Origin: CAZHUN01 sp043801115
GTDB lineage: Archaea > Iainarchaeota > Iainarchaeia > Iainarchaeales > UBA10191
Length of the DNA stretch: 6,662 bases
Assembly: GCA_043801115.1 (NCBI GenBank)
Contig: JAZDMJ010000046.1
Coordinates: forward strand, 1 to 6,662
Direction of reading: 5' to 3'
The notes under the pieces are model-generated. The model made no database searches, was not told where the DNA came from, and was given only the letters and a program-made list of their open reading frames with translations. The position numbers and the translations under genes are program-made. This document shows positions 1-6,073 of this stretch, in pieces (within the stretch, counting starts at the first letter, position 1; every line of letters begins with the position of its first letter).

Positions 1-607
1 TGGCTTTGATGGGCGTTTCGACAATTACTCCCGTAGCCGTAACAGTCTTGTCCGACTTGACTCCGACCAAAATATTATAGGCGGTAGAGCTTCCGGTGTT
101 TTTCAATGTCAATTCTACGGGCAAAGTCTGTCCCGGCCGGATTTCGGAACTCGAAGACTGGATGAGTTCGATTTTGGGGTTGCGCGAGACGATTGAAATC
201 GTTTCGGGTGTGCTCCTCGTCAGTACTCCGTTTTCTCCCGTCTTCAAATGAATGGTATAGTCCGCGTTCGACGCGCTCGGGTCCACGATGAGCGCAAACT
301 TGACGAGAACGCTCTGTCCCGGCTGCAAGTTTCCCAAATCCTTTTTTCCTGTTTCTCCCTGCGGGAGCGAGAAAGGATACGTGCTCGTCCTGTCCGTATT
401 GTACAAGTCGACTTCGAATCCGACGTTTTGCGCCGTCGAACTGCTTGCATTTTTGACATTGACGTACACGTCGATGGTTTGTCCCGGCACGGCGGGCGCC
501 GGATTGTAGGAAAAGTTTTCAAACTGCAGTCCCGTAATGGTAACCGCCGCCATCGCCGTTCCTACTACGAGCAACAATGCGGCGATTGCGTACAATGCGT
601 TTTTCAT
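1..607 (-). CDS. Secreted S-layer/CARDB-like Ig-domain protein, 3' part beyond window edge
   Basis: I translated this by hand; the frame is open for 202 codons from ATG 607-605 to the left edge with no stop. It starts MKNALYAIAALLLVVGTAMA, a clear Sec-type signal peptide with likely cleavage after A20. Two beta-rich repeats follow. Residues about 22-140 include PGQTIDVYVNVKNASSSTAQN, and the second repeat from about 143 includes NPKIELIQSS and PGQTLPVELTLKNTGSSTAY. The pattern 'PGQ...v.l.vkN.gss.A.N' is typical of CARDB/NEW3-like Ig domains in archaeal S-layer-domain proteins (COG1361 type), which often sit next to MacB-like ABC transporters. The ATG overlaps the TGA of the upstream ATPase (ATGA), so translation is probably coupled, helped by a good Shine-Dalgarno. 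Inference: an envelope-exposed partner of the transporter. The C-terminus, where a TM anchor may lie, is not visible. Confidence 0.85.
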   Translation of the reverse strand, partial: MKNALYAIAALLLVVGTAMAAVTITGLQFENFSYNPAPAVPGQTIDVYVNVKNASSSTAQNVGFEVDLYNTDRTSTYPFSLPQGETGKKDLGNLQPGQSVLVKFALIVDPSASNADYTIHLKTGENGVLTRSTPETISIVSRNPKIELIQSSSSEIRPGQTLPVELTLKNTGSSTAYNILVGVKSDKTVTATGVIVETPIKA

Positions 608-1353
608 TTATAGTATCCCTCCTTGCTCCGCTTTCGCGGCTTGAAATGATTGTCATCTTCTTCCTGCACGATTTTTCCGTCCTTCAAGTGGATGATTCGT
701 TCGGCGTGCTCCGCCACATACCGTTCGTGCGTCACCATGAGAATGGTTTTGTTCTCTTTTTTGTGCAACTCATCAATGATTTCCAGCACTTGCTCTCCGC
801 TCGCGCTGTCCAAATTTCCCGTGGGTTCGTCCGCAACAATAATGTCCGGATCGACTGCCAACGCGCGCGCAATCGCCACTCGTTGCCGTTGTCCGCCCGA
901 CATTTTGGTGGGCTGGTTGTTCATCCTGTTTTCCAACCCCACTGCTTTCAGTTTTTCTTCGGCGATTTTGGCCCGCTCGGCTTTCGGAAGCCCTTGAAAC
1001 CACAAGGGAAGCATGACATTTTCCTTTGCCGTCATGCGGTTGATCAAATTAAAAGTCTGGAATACGAATCCGATGGTTTTTCCGCGCACTTGCGCCAACT
1101 CATTGTCGTCCATTTCCGAAATCGGTTTTCCCTTGATTAAAATTTCCCCTTTGCTCGGCCTGTTCAAGCACGATAGCACGTCCAACAAAGTCGTTTTTCC
1201 GCTCCCGCTCGGTCCCATGATGGAAACGAATTCTCCCTGCTCCAAGTCGAGCGAAATTCCGTCCAATGCGTTGAAATCAGAGTCTCCAATGGTGTATGTT
1301 TTGATTAGACTCTTTCCCGACAATACAATTTCCTGCTTTGCTGCCATTTCCAT
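604..1353 (-). CDS. ABC transporter ATP-binding protein, MacB/LolD family
   Basis: Cytoplasmic ATPase subunit of an ABC system, 249 residues, a normal length for this family. Motifs run in order: Walker A GPSGSGKT (47-54), Q-loop Q99 within VFQTFNL, signature SGGQRQR (152-158), Walker B IIVADE (171-176, catalytic E176), D-loop NLDS (180-183) and H-loop H209. VFQTFNLI and ADEPTGNLD are typical of the MacB/LolD/FtsE group, which moves lipoproteins or peptides or transmits force across the membrane rather than importing solutes. No permease is visible; one may lie left of the window. The tail after 230 is charged and basic (KPRKRSKEG). The stop overlaps the next gene's start. Two ATGs are possible: 1353 or 1347 (MAAKQ). 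A weak GGGAAG at 1359-1354 is better spaced for 1347. The substrate cannot be read from the sequence. Confidence 0.95.
   Translation of the reverse strand: MEMAAKQEIVLSGKSLIKTYTIGDSDFNALDGISLDLEQGEFVSIMGPSGSGKTTLLDVLSCLNRPSKGEILIKGKPISEMDDNELAQVRGKTIGFVFQTFNLINRMTAKENVMLPLWFQGLPKAERAKIAEEKLKAVGLENRMNNQPTKMSGGQRQRVAIARALAVDPDIIVADEPTGNLDSASGEQVLEIIDELHKKENKTILMVTHERYVAEHAERIIHLKDGKIVQEEDDNHFKPRKRSKEGYYK
618..624 (-). promoter_or_regulatory. Shine-Dalgarno for the S-layer-like gene
   Basis: On the minus strand AAGGAGG lies inside the end of the ATPase gene, with GGAGG ending 10 bases before ATG 607. This is the clearest ribosome binding site in the window, and it serves an internal operon gene. 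The genes that begin transcripts here appear leaderless. It decides the start at 607. Confidence 0.7.
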
Positions 1354-1379
1354 CTTCCCGAAATTGATATGTTGCTCCT

Positions 1380-1401
1380 AATATATCAGAACCGATATAT
1401 T
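1380..1401. repeat. Perfect 8-bp inverted repeat across the ABC promoter (candidate operator)
   Basis: AATATATC (1380-1387) and GATATATT (1394-1401) are perfect inverted copies separated by AGAACC. One arm is part of the TATA element and the other lies about ten bases downstream. The 14-base centre-to-centre spacing could suit a dimeric helix-turn-helix repressor blocking TBP. The AT-rich content means chance is a real alternative. Confidence 0.45.
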
Positions 1402-1407
1402 TAAAAG
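1394..1407 (-). promoter_or_regulatory. TATA-box promoter of the ABC operon
   Basis: The minus strand reads CTTTTAAATATATC, a good archaeal TATA element centred near 1401. It predicts transcription from about 1375, giving a leader of roughly 20 bases. A second TATA-like box, GATATATT (1387-1380), would place the start at about 1355 and make the mRNA nearly leaderless. Which one is used cannot be decided by eye. Confidence 0.55.
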
Positions 1408-1415
1408 TCTTACAG

Positions 1416-1436
1416 AAAGTTCGAACTCCGAACTTT
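1416..1436. repeat. Perfect 8-bp inverted repeat between the DHS-like gene and the ABC promoter
   Basis: AAAGTTCG (1416-1423) and CGAACTTT (1429-1436) are perfect inverted copies around a 5-base loop. The repeat lies 10-30 bases past the DHS-like stop and just upstream of the TATA box of the next gene. It could be a hairpin ending the first transcript, or a protein-binding site beside the promoter. No strong T-run follows on the minus strand, which weakens the terminator reading. Confidence 0.45.
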
Positions 1437-1445
1437 TGTGTTCGG

Positions 1446-2363
1446 TTATCGAATTCTTTCTTCAAGAGCGGCCGCAATGAAGGGCAGTGCAATGGTCGCG
1501 TCGCAGTAAATATTCTGATATTTCGCTTTGGGGTTGAGTTTTCCCCACGAAATGCCCTCGCGCAGTTCCGCTCCGCTCGAGCCCCCATACTGGGGAACGT
1601 CCGTCGTCAATTGCACGGCATAGTCCGCGGGTTTGGGAGAGAATTGCAGCGCCTGCTGGATGAAATTTTTCGGAACCCCACCACAAACGTAGAATACTCC
1701 TTTCCTTTTCGCGTCCCACGCGAGCGCCGAAACCTCGTCCAAGTCCTTGAAAGAGTCGTGCCTGATTTGGGGAAAGTTCCAGTGCACTTGCATTCCGATT
1801 CCCGAGTCCGCAAGCGCGGGAACGAATATTGGAATCTTCTTGCGCGCGCAAACCGCCAAAATCGAATTCTTGTCTTTCACTTTCTCTCCGATTTTCCACA
1901 TCAACTCGCTGCTCGAAAAATTTCCCTTCATTCCTTTCAATGCGGAGCGGACGAATTGTTCCATGTGGGGGTACGCTTTTCCCTGCAAGTAGGAAGAATA
2001 CACGCGGTCCAGATTTTTTTTGCGCAATTGTTCGTCGTCCACTTTGTCGCTTCCCTGCAAGTGCGGGAAACCCACTGCTTCAGCCAAGTCGTGCGTCAAG
2101 GTTGCTCCCGTGCACACGAGAACGTCAAAGTATTCCCGTTCAAGCATTTCCGCAATCACGTTGCGCATTCCTCCCGGAACCAGTGCTCCGGCGAGTCCGA
2201 AAAATTTCGTGCACGTTTTGTCCAAAATCATTTTTTCGAGGATGGAGATTCCGTTTCCGAGCGCAAAGCTTCCCATGACTCCGCTTTGTTCCATTTCGCG
2301 CGCGAGTTCTTCCACTTTCATTCCCTTTCGCGTTTTGACTTGTTGGACGGGCTTTAGTTTCAT
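1446..2363 (-). CDS. dys: Deoxyhypusine synthase family protein (divergent, DHS-like)
   Basis: The family is NAD-dependent. Canonical members move the aminobutyl group of spermidine to a lysine of translation factor a/eIF5A, in the cytoplasm. This 305-residue protein ends with the family hallmark EGISWGKL; K275 matches the catalytic lysine (human K329) and W273 and E269 match human W327 and E323. ADSGIG (185-190) and CGGV (227-230) are also family signatures. Several canonical motifs differ: GLAGALVPGG (56-65) stands where TSNxxSSG is usual, CTGATLTHDL (84-93) where TAGGxEED is usual, and KNF (232-234) where KHH is usual, so N233 replaces the substrate-contacting histidine. Position 262 is S where human has D316. 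These alignments are by eye. The pattern resembles the DHS-like branch found in bacteria and some archaea, some members of which make polyamines. The start at 2363 is supported by a TATA box 26 bases upstream (leaderless). Confidence 0.9.
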   Translation of the reverse strand: MKLKPVQQVKTRKGMKVEELAREMEQSGVMGSFALGNGISILEKMILDKTCTKFFGLAGALVPGGMRNVIAEMLEREYFDVLVCTGATLTHDLAEAVGFPHLQGSDKVDDEQLRKKNLDRVYSSYLQGKAYPHMEQFVRSALKGMKGNFSSSELMWKIGEKVKDKNSILAVCARKKIPIFVPALADSGIGMQVHWNFPQIRHDSFKDLDEVSALAWDAKRKGVFYVCGGVPKNFIQQALQFSPKPADYAVQLTTDVPQYGGSSGAELREGISWGKLNPKAKYQNIYCDATIALPFIAAALEERIR

Positions 2364-2384
2364 ATTTTACTTTTCCGAAGACTG

Positions 2385-2393
2385 CTTTTAAAG
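2385..2393 (-). promoter_or_regulatory. TATA box of the DHS-like gene
   Basis: The minus strand reads CTTTAAAAG, centred 26 bases before ATG 2363, so the transcript should start at or next to the ATG and be leaderless. GCC lies immediately upstream on that strand, possibly part of a BRE. Confidence 0.6.
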
Positions 2394-2400
2394 GCAAAGC

Positions 2401-2408
2401 CTTTTATG
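2401..2408 (+). promoter_or_regulatory. TATA box of the surface-protein gene
   Basis: CTTTTATG is centred about 27 bases before ATG 2431 and predicts a leaderless mRNA. It and the opposing box form an inverted repeat, AAAGGC (2390-2395) and GCCTTT (2399-2404), so two promoters stand back to back with only a few bases between them. Confidence 0.5.
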
Positions 2409-2420
2409 GATTGGAATCCA
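2407..2420. repeat. Palindromic site TGGATT-GG-AATCCA downstream of the TATA box
   Basis: Two perfect 6-base arms, TGGATT and AATCCA, flank GG. The site lies between the TATA box and the predicted start of the plus-strand gene, where a bound repressor would block that promoter and perhaps affect the divergent one. This is a candidate operator only. Confidence 0.35.
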
Positions 2421-2430
2421 TTCTCTTTGC

Positions 2431-3048
2431 ATGCCGCCGTCCAAGCGCGATTCGTATTCCAAAATGTATCAAAAGCAGATTGCCATCATGGCCGCACTTT
2501 CGGGAACCATTGCCGCGTTCATTATTTTGGCCTTGTACGGTTTCGTTTCCTATATTCCTTCCGACCAATTGTTGGACTCTCCGCTCGGCTTCGGAAAAAA
2601 TACGGGCGTTCCTTCTGGTTGCACGCGGAGCGAGGCAACGGGTTGGAACTATTACTGTTATCATTTCAAGTCTCCCGTTTCGTGCGAAAACCAAGCCTGT
2701 TTGGACCAGTCTCAAATTGTGACGGTTTCTGGCACTGTTCCCATTTCGCTCGGCTCGACCAAAGGATTGGGAAAAACCGTCGACATTGCCGTGTACGATA
2801 TTACCGCTTCCCAAGAGTGGAGCGACAACTATAAACCGTATCCTCTTGGGTGGACGTGCACTTGCCCGTACTATCCCAACAAATGTTATCCCATCACTTC
2901 CTTGTATGTAACCGTTCCTTCTCCCTTTCAAACAACGTGGGATTCTACTACGGTTCCCAACGGCCACATTGTGCAGATTCTCGCGCGCAGTTATCAGGGC
3001 AGCATTGACAAGGATGCATATCCCTTGTGCGTGCAAGTGCAGAACTAG
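2431..3048 (+). CDS. Membrane-anchored, cysteine-rich surface protein of unknown function
   Basis: 205 residues; I do not recognise the family. A short basic N-terminus (MPPSKRDSYSKMYQKQ) precedes one hydrophobic helix at about 17-41. With positive charge inside, this anchors the protein N-in, leaving about 165 residues outside the cell. There is no lipobox, and no convincing type III (pilin/archaellin) cleavage motif, although the helix near the N-terminus makes a pilin-like protein worth considering. The outer part has eight cysteines (64, 76, 85, 90, 143, 145, 152, 200), an even number that suggests disulfides. It is rich in Tyr, Pro, Ser and Thr. Strand-like stretches (QIVTVSGTVPISL, TVDIAVYDI, SLYVTVPS, HIVQILARSY) suggest a beta-sandwich. 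The TATA spacing favours M1 over M12. A T-run at 3058-3062 may end the transcript. Confidence 0.8.
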   Translation: MPPSKRDSYSKMYQKQIAIMAALSGTIAAFIILALYGFVSYIPSDQLLDSPLGFGKNTGVPSGCTRSEATGWNYYCYHFKSPVSCENQACLDQSQIVTVSGTVPISLGSTKGLGKTVDIAVYDITASQEWSDNYKPYPLGWTCTCPYYPNKCYPITSLYVTVPSPFQTTWDSTTVPNGHIVQILARSYQGSIDKDAYPLCVQVQN

Positions 3049-3056
3049 TCCCAAAG

Positions 3057-3066
3057 CTTTTTATTC
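3057..3066 (+). promoter_or_regulatory. TATA-like box before the miniprotein (or T-rich terminator)
   Basis: CTTTTTATTC is centred about 26 bases before ATG 3088, the same spacing as the other presumed leaderless genes here. The same T-run, 10 bases after the preceding stop codon, could instead end transcription of the surface-protein gene. Both roles are possible together. Confidence 0.4.
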
Positions 3067-3087
3067 TCCGAATTCTTTCAATAAGCT

Positions 3088-3186
3088 ATGAAATTGAAAC
3101 TCAAACGCAATCAGGCTTTGATAATGGGAATCGTCGCCGGCCTTGTGGCCGCCGCCATTATTTTGGCCGTGTTCCCGCTCGCGTAA
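3088..3186 (+). CDS. 32-residue single-TM miniprotein
   Basis: ATG 3088 to TAA 3184-3186. The translation begins MKLKLKRNQALIMGIV and continues AGLVAAAIILAVFPLA to the stop: four basic residues in the first seven, then an unbroken hydrophobic stretch (residues 10-32) the length of one membrane span. This is exactly the layout of a real small membrane protein. Codon choice (GTC, GCC, GGC, GTG, ATT, TTG) is like that of the neighbouring large genes. A TATA-like box at the leaderless spacing supports the start; internal M13 would remove the basic head. The stop lies two bases from the convergent stop of ileS. The function is unknown. It might be a small membrane regulator, a subunit of the upstream surface protein, or a toxin-like peptide. 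No antitoxin RNA could be recognised. Confidence 0.55.
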   Translation: MKLKLKRNQALIMGIVAGLVAAAIILAVFPLA

Positions 3187-3188
3187 AT

Positions 3189-6056
3189 TCAAACGCGCAG
3201 GAAGAATTCGCGCCCGACGAGCTTCTGCAAAGGCCCTTTTGAAAGCTTCAGCTTCGTATCCGTCTCTTTTTCCAATTTTTTTCCGAATTTTTTCAAAAAT
3301 TTCGCATCCGAGCACGCGATTTGCAGTATTGCTTTTTTTCCCGGAATGAGTTTGGCCTGTTTTCGCAAGTCCTGCACTCTCCTCCTCAACTCTTCAAACT
3401 CCCACTCGTCCTTCAACTCTTCATTTGCTTCAACATTCAAGTAGAGCGCGAATGCTCCCGCTTCTTTCGCCGCAAAATTTCCCTGCGGCGCTTTCAACAC
3501 TTCTTTGCACTTTTTTACGTTCGCCTGCCGTTCGAGCAATGGAAGCACGCGCTTCAACTCTTTCCCGCTCTTAGAAACGACGATTAATTCCTTCAATGGC
3601 CAGCGCAGTCTCAGTTTTTGCTCTTCACGCAGGGAAAGCGCGCTTTGTGCGAGTTCTTTGAAAGTATCAAACTCTTTTTCCAATTCCGCATCCACATTTT
3701 TCACATTCGCTTGCGGCAATTGCAGCAAGTGAATGCTTTCCTTCATTCCTTTTCCTTTCCAGTGCTGGTAGACAAACTCTGTAAAGTGAGGCGAAGTCGG
3801 GGCGAGCAGTTTGAGCAAGTTCATGAGGGTTACTCCCAAAACTTGAGAAACCGCTTTGGAATCGCTTCTTTCCCGCACGAGTTTAATGTACGTGCGCGAC
3901 AAGTCTTCGAGCACGAAATTTTCAATCAATGGAAGCGCTTTCGAAAACGTGTACGCGTCAAAGTTTTGCTCCACATCCTGCACGAGTTGCGCGAGCCGGC
4001 TTAAAATCCATTGGTCTTCCACTTCCAGTTTTCCTTTCACAATTCCCTTTTCCGCCGCTTTCGCGCTCATTTTGCAGTACAATGCCCCGAAATTGTACGT
4101 GTTCCAAAGGATGGAAAAGAAACGGCTGACTTCTTCGACTTTCTTCCAGTCGAACGCAAAATCTTCCCCGTTTCCCTGTTCGATCAAGTAATAGCGCAAA
4201 AAGTCGCGATTGTATTTTTCAATCACTTCTTTGGGCGCAACAACGTTCCCCCTCGACTTGCTCATTTTGTTCTTGTCCAAGTCCAGCACTTTTCCGTGCA
4301 CGGCCACTGCTTTGAACGGAATTTGGTCAAAGCAGATGGTTCCCAAAATCAACTGCGAATTCCACCATCCGCGCACTTGCTCCGTCATTTCAATATTCAA
4401 ATCCCCCGGCCAGAACTGCTTGAACAAGTCCTCTCGCGCGGGAAAATGCAAATTTGCCCAAGAGGCGACTCCCGAGTCGAACCACACGTCCAATACTTCA
4501 GGCACGCGCTTCATTGTTCCGCCGCACGCGCACTTCCATTCGACTGCATCAATTCCCGGCTTGTGCAAATCAAAATCCTTGACCAGTTTCGCTTTCTCGT
4601 TCAGTTCTTTCAACGAGCCGATGACTTCTCTCGCCCCGCATGTTGAGCACAGCCAAATCGGCAAGGGAGTTCCCCAATACCTTGCCCTCGAAACGGGCCA
4701 GTCCGCCAAATTTTCAATCCAGTCCTTCATTCTCGCCTTCATCCACTCGGGAATCCAATAACTTTGCGCGCTCAACTCTTGCATTCGTTCTTTGATGCGC
4801 GAAATCTGGAGAAACCATTGCGGCACGCTCATCATGAGCAATGGATTATTGCACCGCCAGCAAATGGGATAATCGTGCGAATAAGGGTGCTGGAATACGA
4901 GTGCATTTTTTTTCTTCAAGTCTTCGACAATTTCCGCATCCACTTCTCGCGCTTTTTTTCCCGCATACTTTCCCGCTTCCGCTCCCATGCTCCCGTCCAT
5001 TTCAATGGGCGAAATTATGGGAAGTCCCGCGCGGTTTCCCGCGTCAAAGTCTTCCTTTCCGTGCCCGGGCGCGCAGTGCACGAGCCCCGTTCCCGCGCTC
5101 AAATCAACATACCTCTCCGACAAAATCACGCGGTATTTTTTTTCCGCGTTGGGGATTTTTTCCCACTCGATGGCGATTCCGTCCAGCGGCGCTTCGTATT
5201 CAGTTCCTTCCAATTCTTTTCCCGCAAAACTGCGCACTTCCGAGTACGCTCCTTCAACTGCATTCATCAGCTCTTGCGCTTTTTCTTTCGCCACAATCCA
5301 GTGCTCCCCGTTCGAGAGCGCGATTTCCGAATATTCGATGGAAGGATGAACCATGACGCCCGTGTTTCCCGGCAATGTCCACGGAGTCGTCGTCCAAACA
5401 ATCAAAAACGTGTTTTCCTTTCCCTTCACTTTCAGTTTCACGAAAACCGCATTGTCCGTCTGTTTTGTGTATTCGATTTCGCTGTAGGATACGGCCGTTC
5501 CGCAGTGCGGGCACACGTGCACGGGATATTTTCCCAAGTACAAGAATCCCTTTTCGTCCGCCTTTTTGAACGCGTACCAAATCGCTTCAATGTATTCGTT
5601 TTGCAGCGTAATGTACGGGTTCTTCCAGTCCATCCACACGCCCAAGTCTTTAAATTCCTGGTTCATGAACTCGATGTGCTGTGTGGCATACGTGCGGCAC
5701 TTTTCAACAAACTTTCCCACGCCGAAACTTTCAATGTCTTTCTTGCTCTGGAATCCCAATTCTTTTTCTACCATGCTTTCAATGGGCGTTCCATGAGAAT
5801 CATACCCCGGCCGGTCGAACACGTTTTTTCCCTGCATGCGCTGCGAGCGCATCGCAACGTCCTTCAATACTTTGTTGAGTCCCGTTCCCAAGTGGATGTG
5901 CGCGTTCGCATACGGGGGCCCGTCCACAAAGTAGAATTTCTGTTTCGATTTTGCGTTCTGCGCCCGCGTTTTTTCCGGAATCTTGTTCTTTTTCCAGAAC
6001 GCGTGCACTTCGTCTTCGGCCGTTTTGGAATACGGTTGCAAAGTTTTAGATTTCAT
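3189..6056 (-). CDS. ileS: Isoleucyl-tRNA synthetase (IleRS)
   Basis: Class I synthetase charging tRNA-Ile with isoleucine in the cytoplasm; 955 residues, shorter than the usual archaeal enzyme (about 1,040). Order of parts: Rossmann start GPPYANAHIHLG with HLGT (55-58) as the archaeal form of HIGH; GYDSHGTPIE (84-93); editing domain with WTTTPWTLPGN (221-231) and HCAPGHGKEDF (327-337, D336 the likely conserved acid); DVWFDSG (523-529); KMSKS (597-601); anticodon-binding helical domain; and a shortened C-terminal region. Two likely zinc sites, C182/C185/C399/C402 and C470/C473/C509/C511, match the two Cys4 sites of the Thermus enzyme. Of about 45 isoleucine codons I find two AUA, so its own synthesis needs the adjacent tRNA. 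I see no TATA box of its own; it probably comes from the tRNA promoter. GCGGGG lies just before the ATG, a weak ribosome binding site at best. Confidence 0.97.
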   Translation of the reverse strand: MKSKTLQPYSKTAEDEVHAFWKKNKIPEKTRAQNAKSKQKFYFVDGPPYANAHIHLGTGLNKVLKDVAMRSQRMQGKNVFDRPGYDSHGTPIESMVEKELGFQSKKDIESFGVGKFVEKCRTYATQHIEFMNQEFKDLGVWMDWKNPYITLQNEYIEAIWYAFKKADEKGFLYLGKYPVHVCPHCGTAVSYSEIEYTKQTDNAVFVKLKVKGKENTFLIVWTTTPWTLPGNTGVMVHPSIEYSEIALSNGEHWIVAKEKAQELMNAVEGAYSEVRSFAGKELEGTEYEAPLDGIAIEWEKIPNAEKKYRVILSERYVDLSAGTGLVHCAPGHGKEDFDAGNRAGLPIISPIEMDGSMGAEAGKYAGKKAREVDAEIVEDLKKKNALVFQHPYSHDYPICWRCNNPLLMMSVPQWFLQISRIKERMQELSAQSYWIPEWMKARMKDWIENLADWPVSRARYWGTPLPIWLCSTCGAREVIGSLKELNEKAKLVKDFDLHKPGIDAVEWKCACGGTMKRVPEVLDVWFDSGVASWANLHFPAREDLFKQFWPGDLNIEMTEQVRGWWNSQLILGTICFDQIPFKAVAVHGKVLDLDKNKMSKSRGNVVAPKEVIEKYNRDFLRYYLIEQGNGEDFAFDWKKVEEVSRFFSILWNTYNFGALYCKMSAKAAEKGIVKGKLEVEDQWILSRLAQLVQDVEQNFDAYTFSKALPLIENFVLEDLSRTYIKLVRERSDSKAVSQVLGVTLMNLLKLLAPTSPHFTEFVYQHWKGKGMKESIHLLQLPQANVKNVDAELEKEFDTFKELAQSALSLREEQKLRLRWPLKELIVVSKSGKELKRVLPLLERQANVKKCKEVLKAPQGNFAAKEAGAFALYLNVEANEELKDEWEFEELRRRVQDLRKQAKLIPGKKAILQIACSDAKFLKKFGKKLEKETDTKLKLSKGPLQKLVGREFFLRV

Positions 6057-6073
6057 TTTTTTCCCCGCAAGAG

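Noticed and set aside
577..1140. 187-codon plus-strand frame opposite the ABC ATPase
   Set aside because: The minus strand has every ABC motif in order; this is a shadow.
1611..2357. 248-codon plus-strand frame opposite the DHS-like gene
   Set aside because: The opposite strand encodes clear family motifs, including the catalytic SWGK. This frame has no recognisable domain.
2404..3054. 216-codon minus-strand frame opposite the surface protein
   Set aside because: The plus-strand product has an orderly TM anchor and spaced cysteines and a matching TATA box; the minus frame shows neither domain nor promoter.
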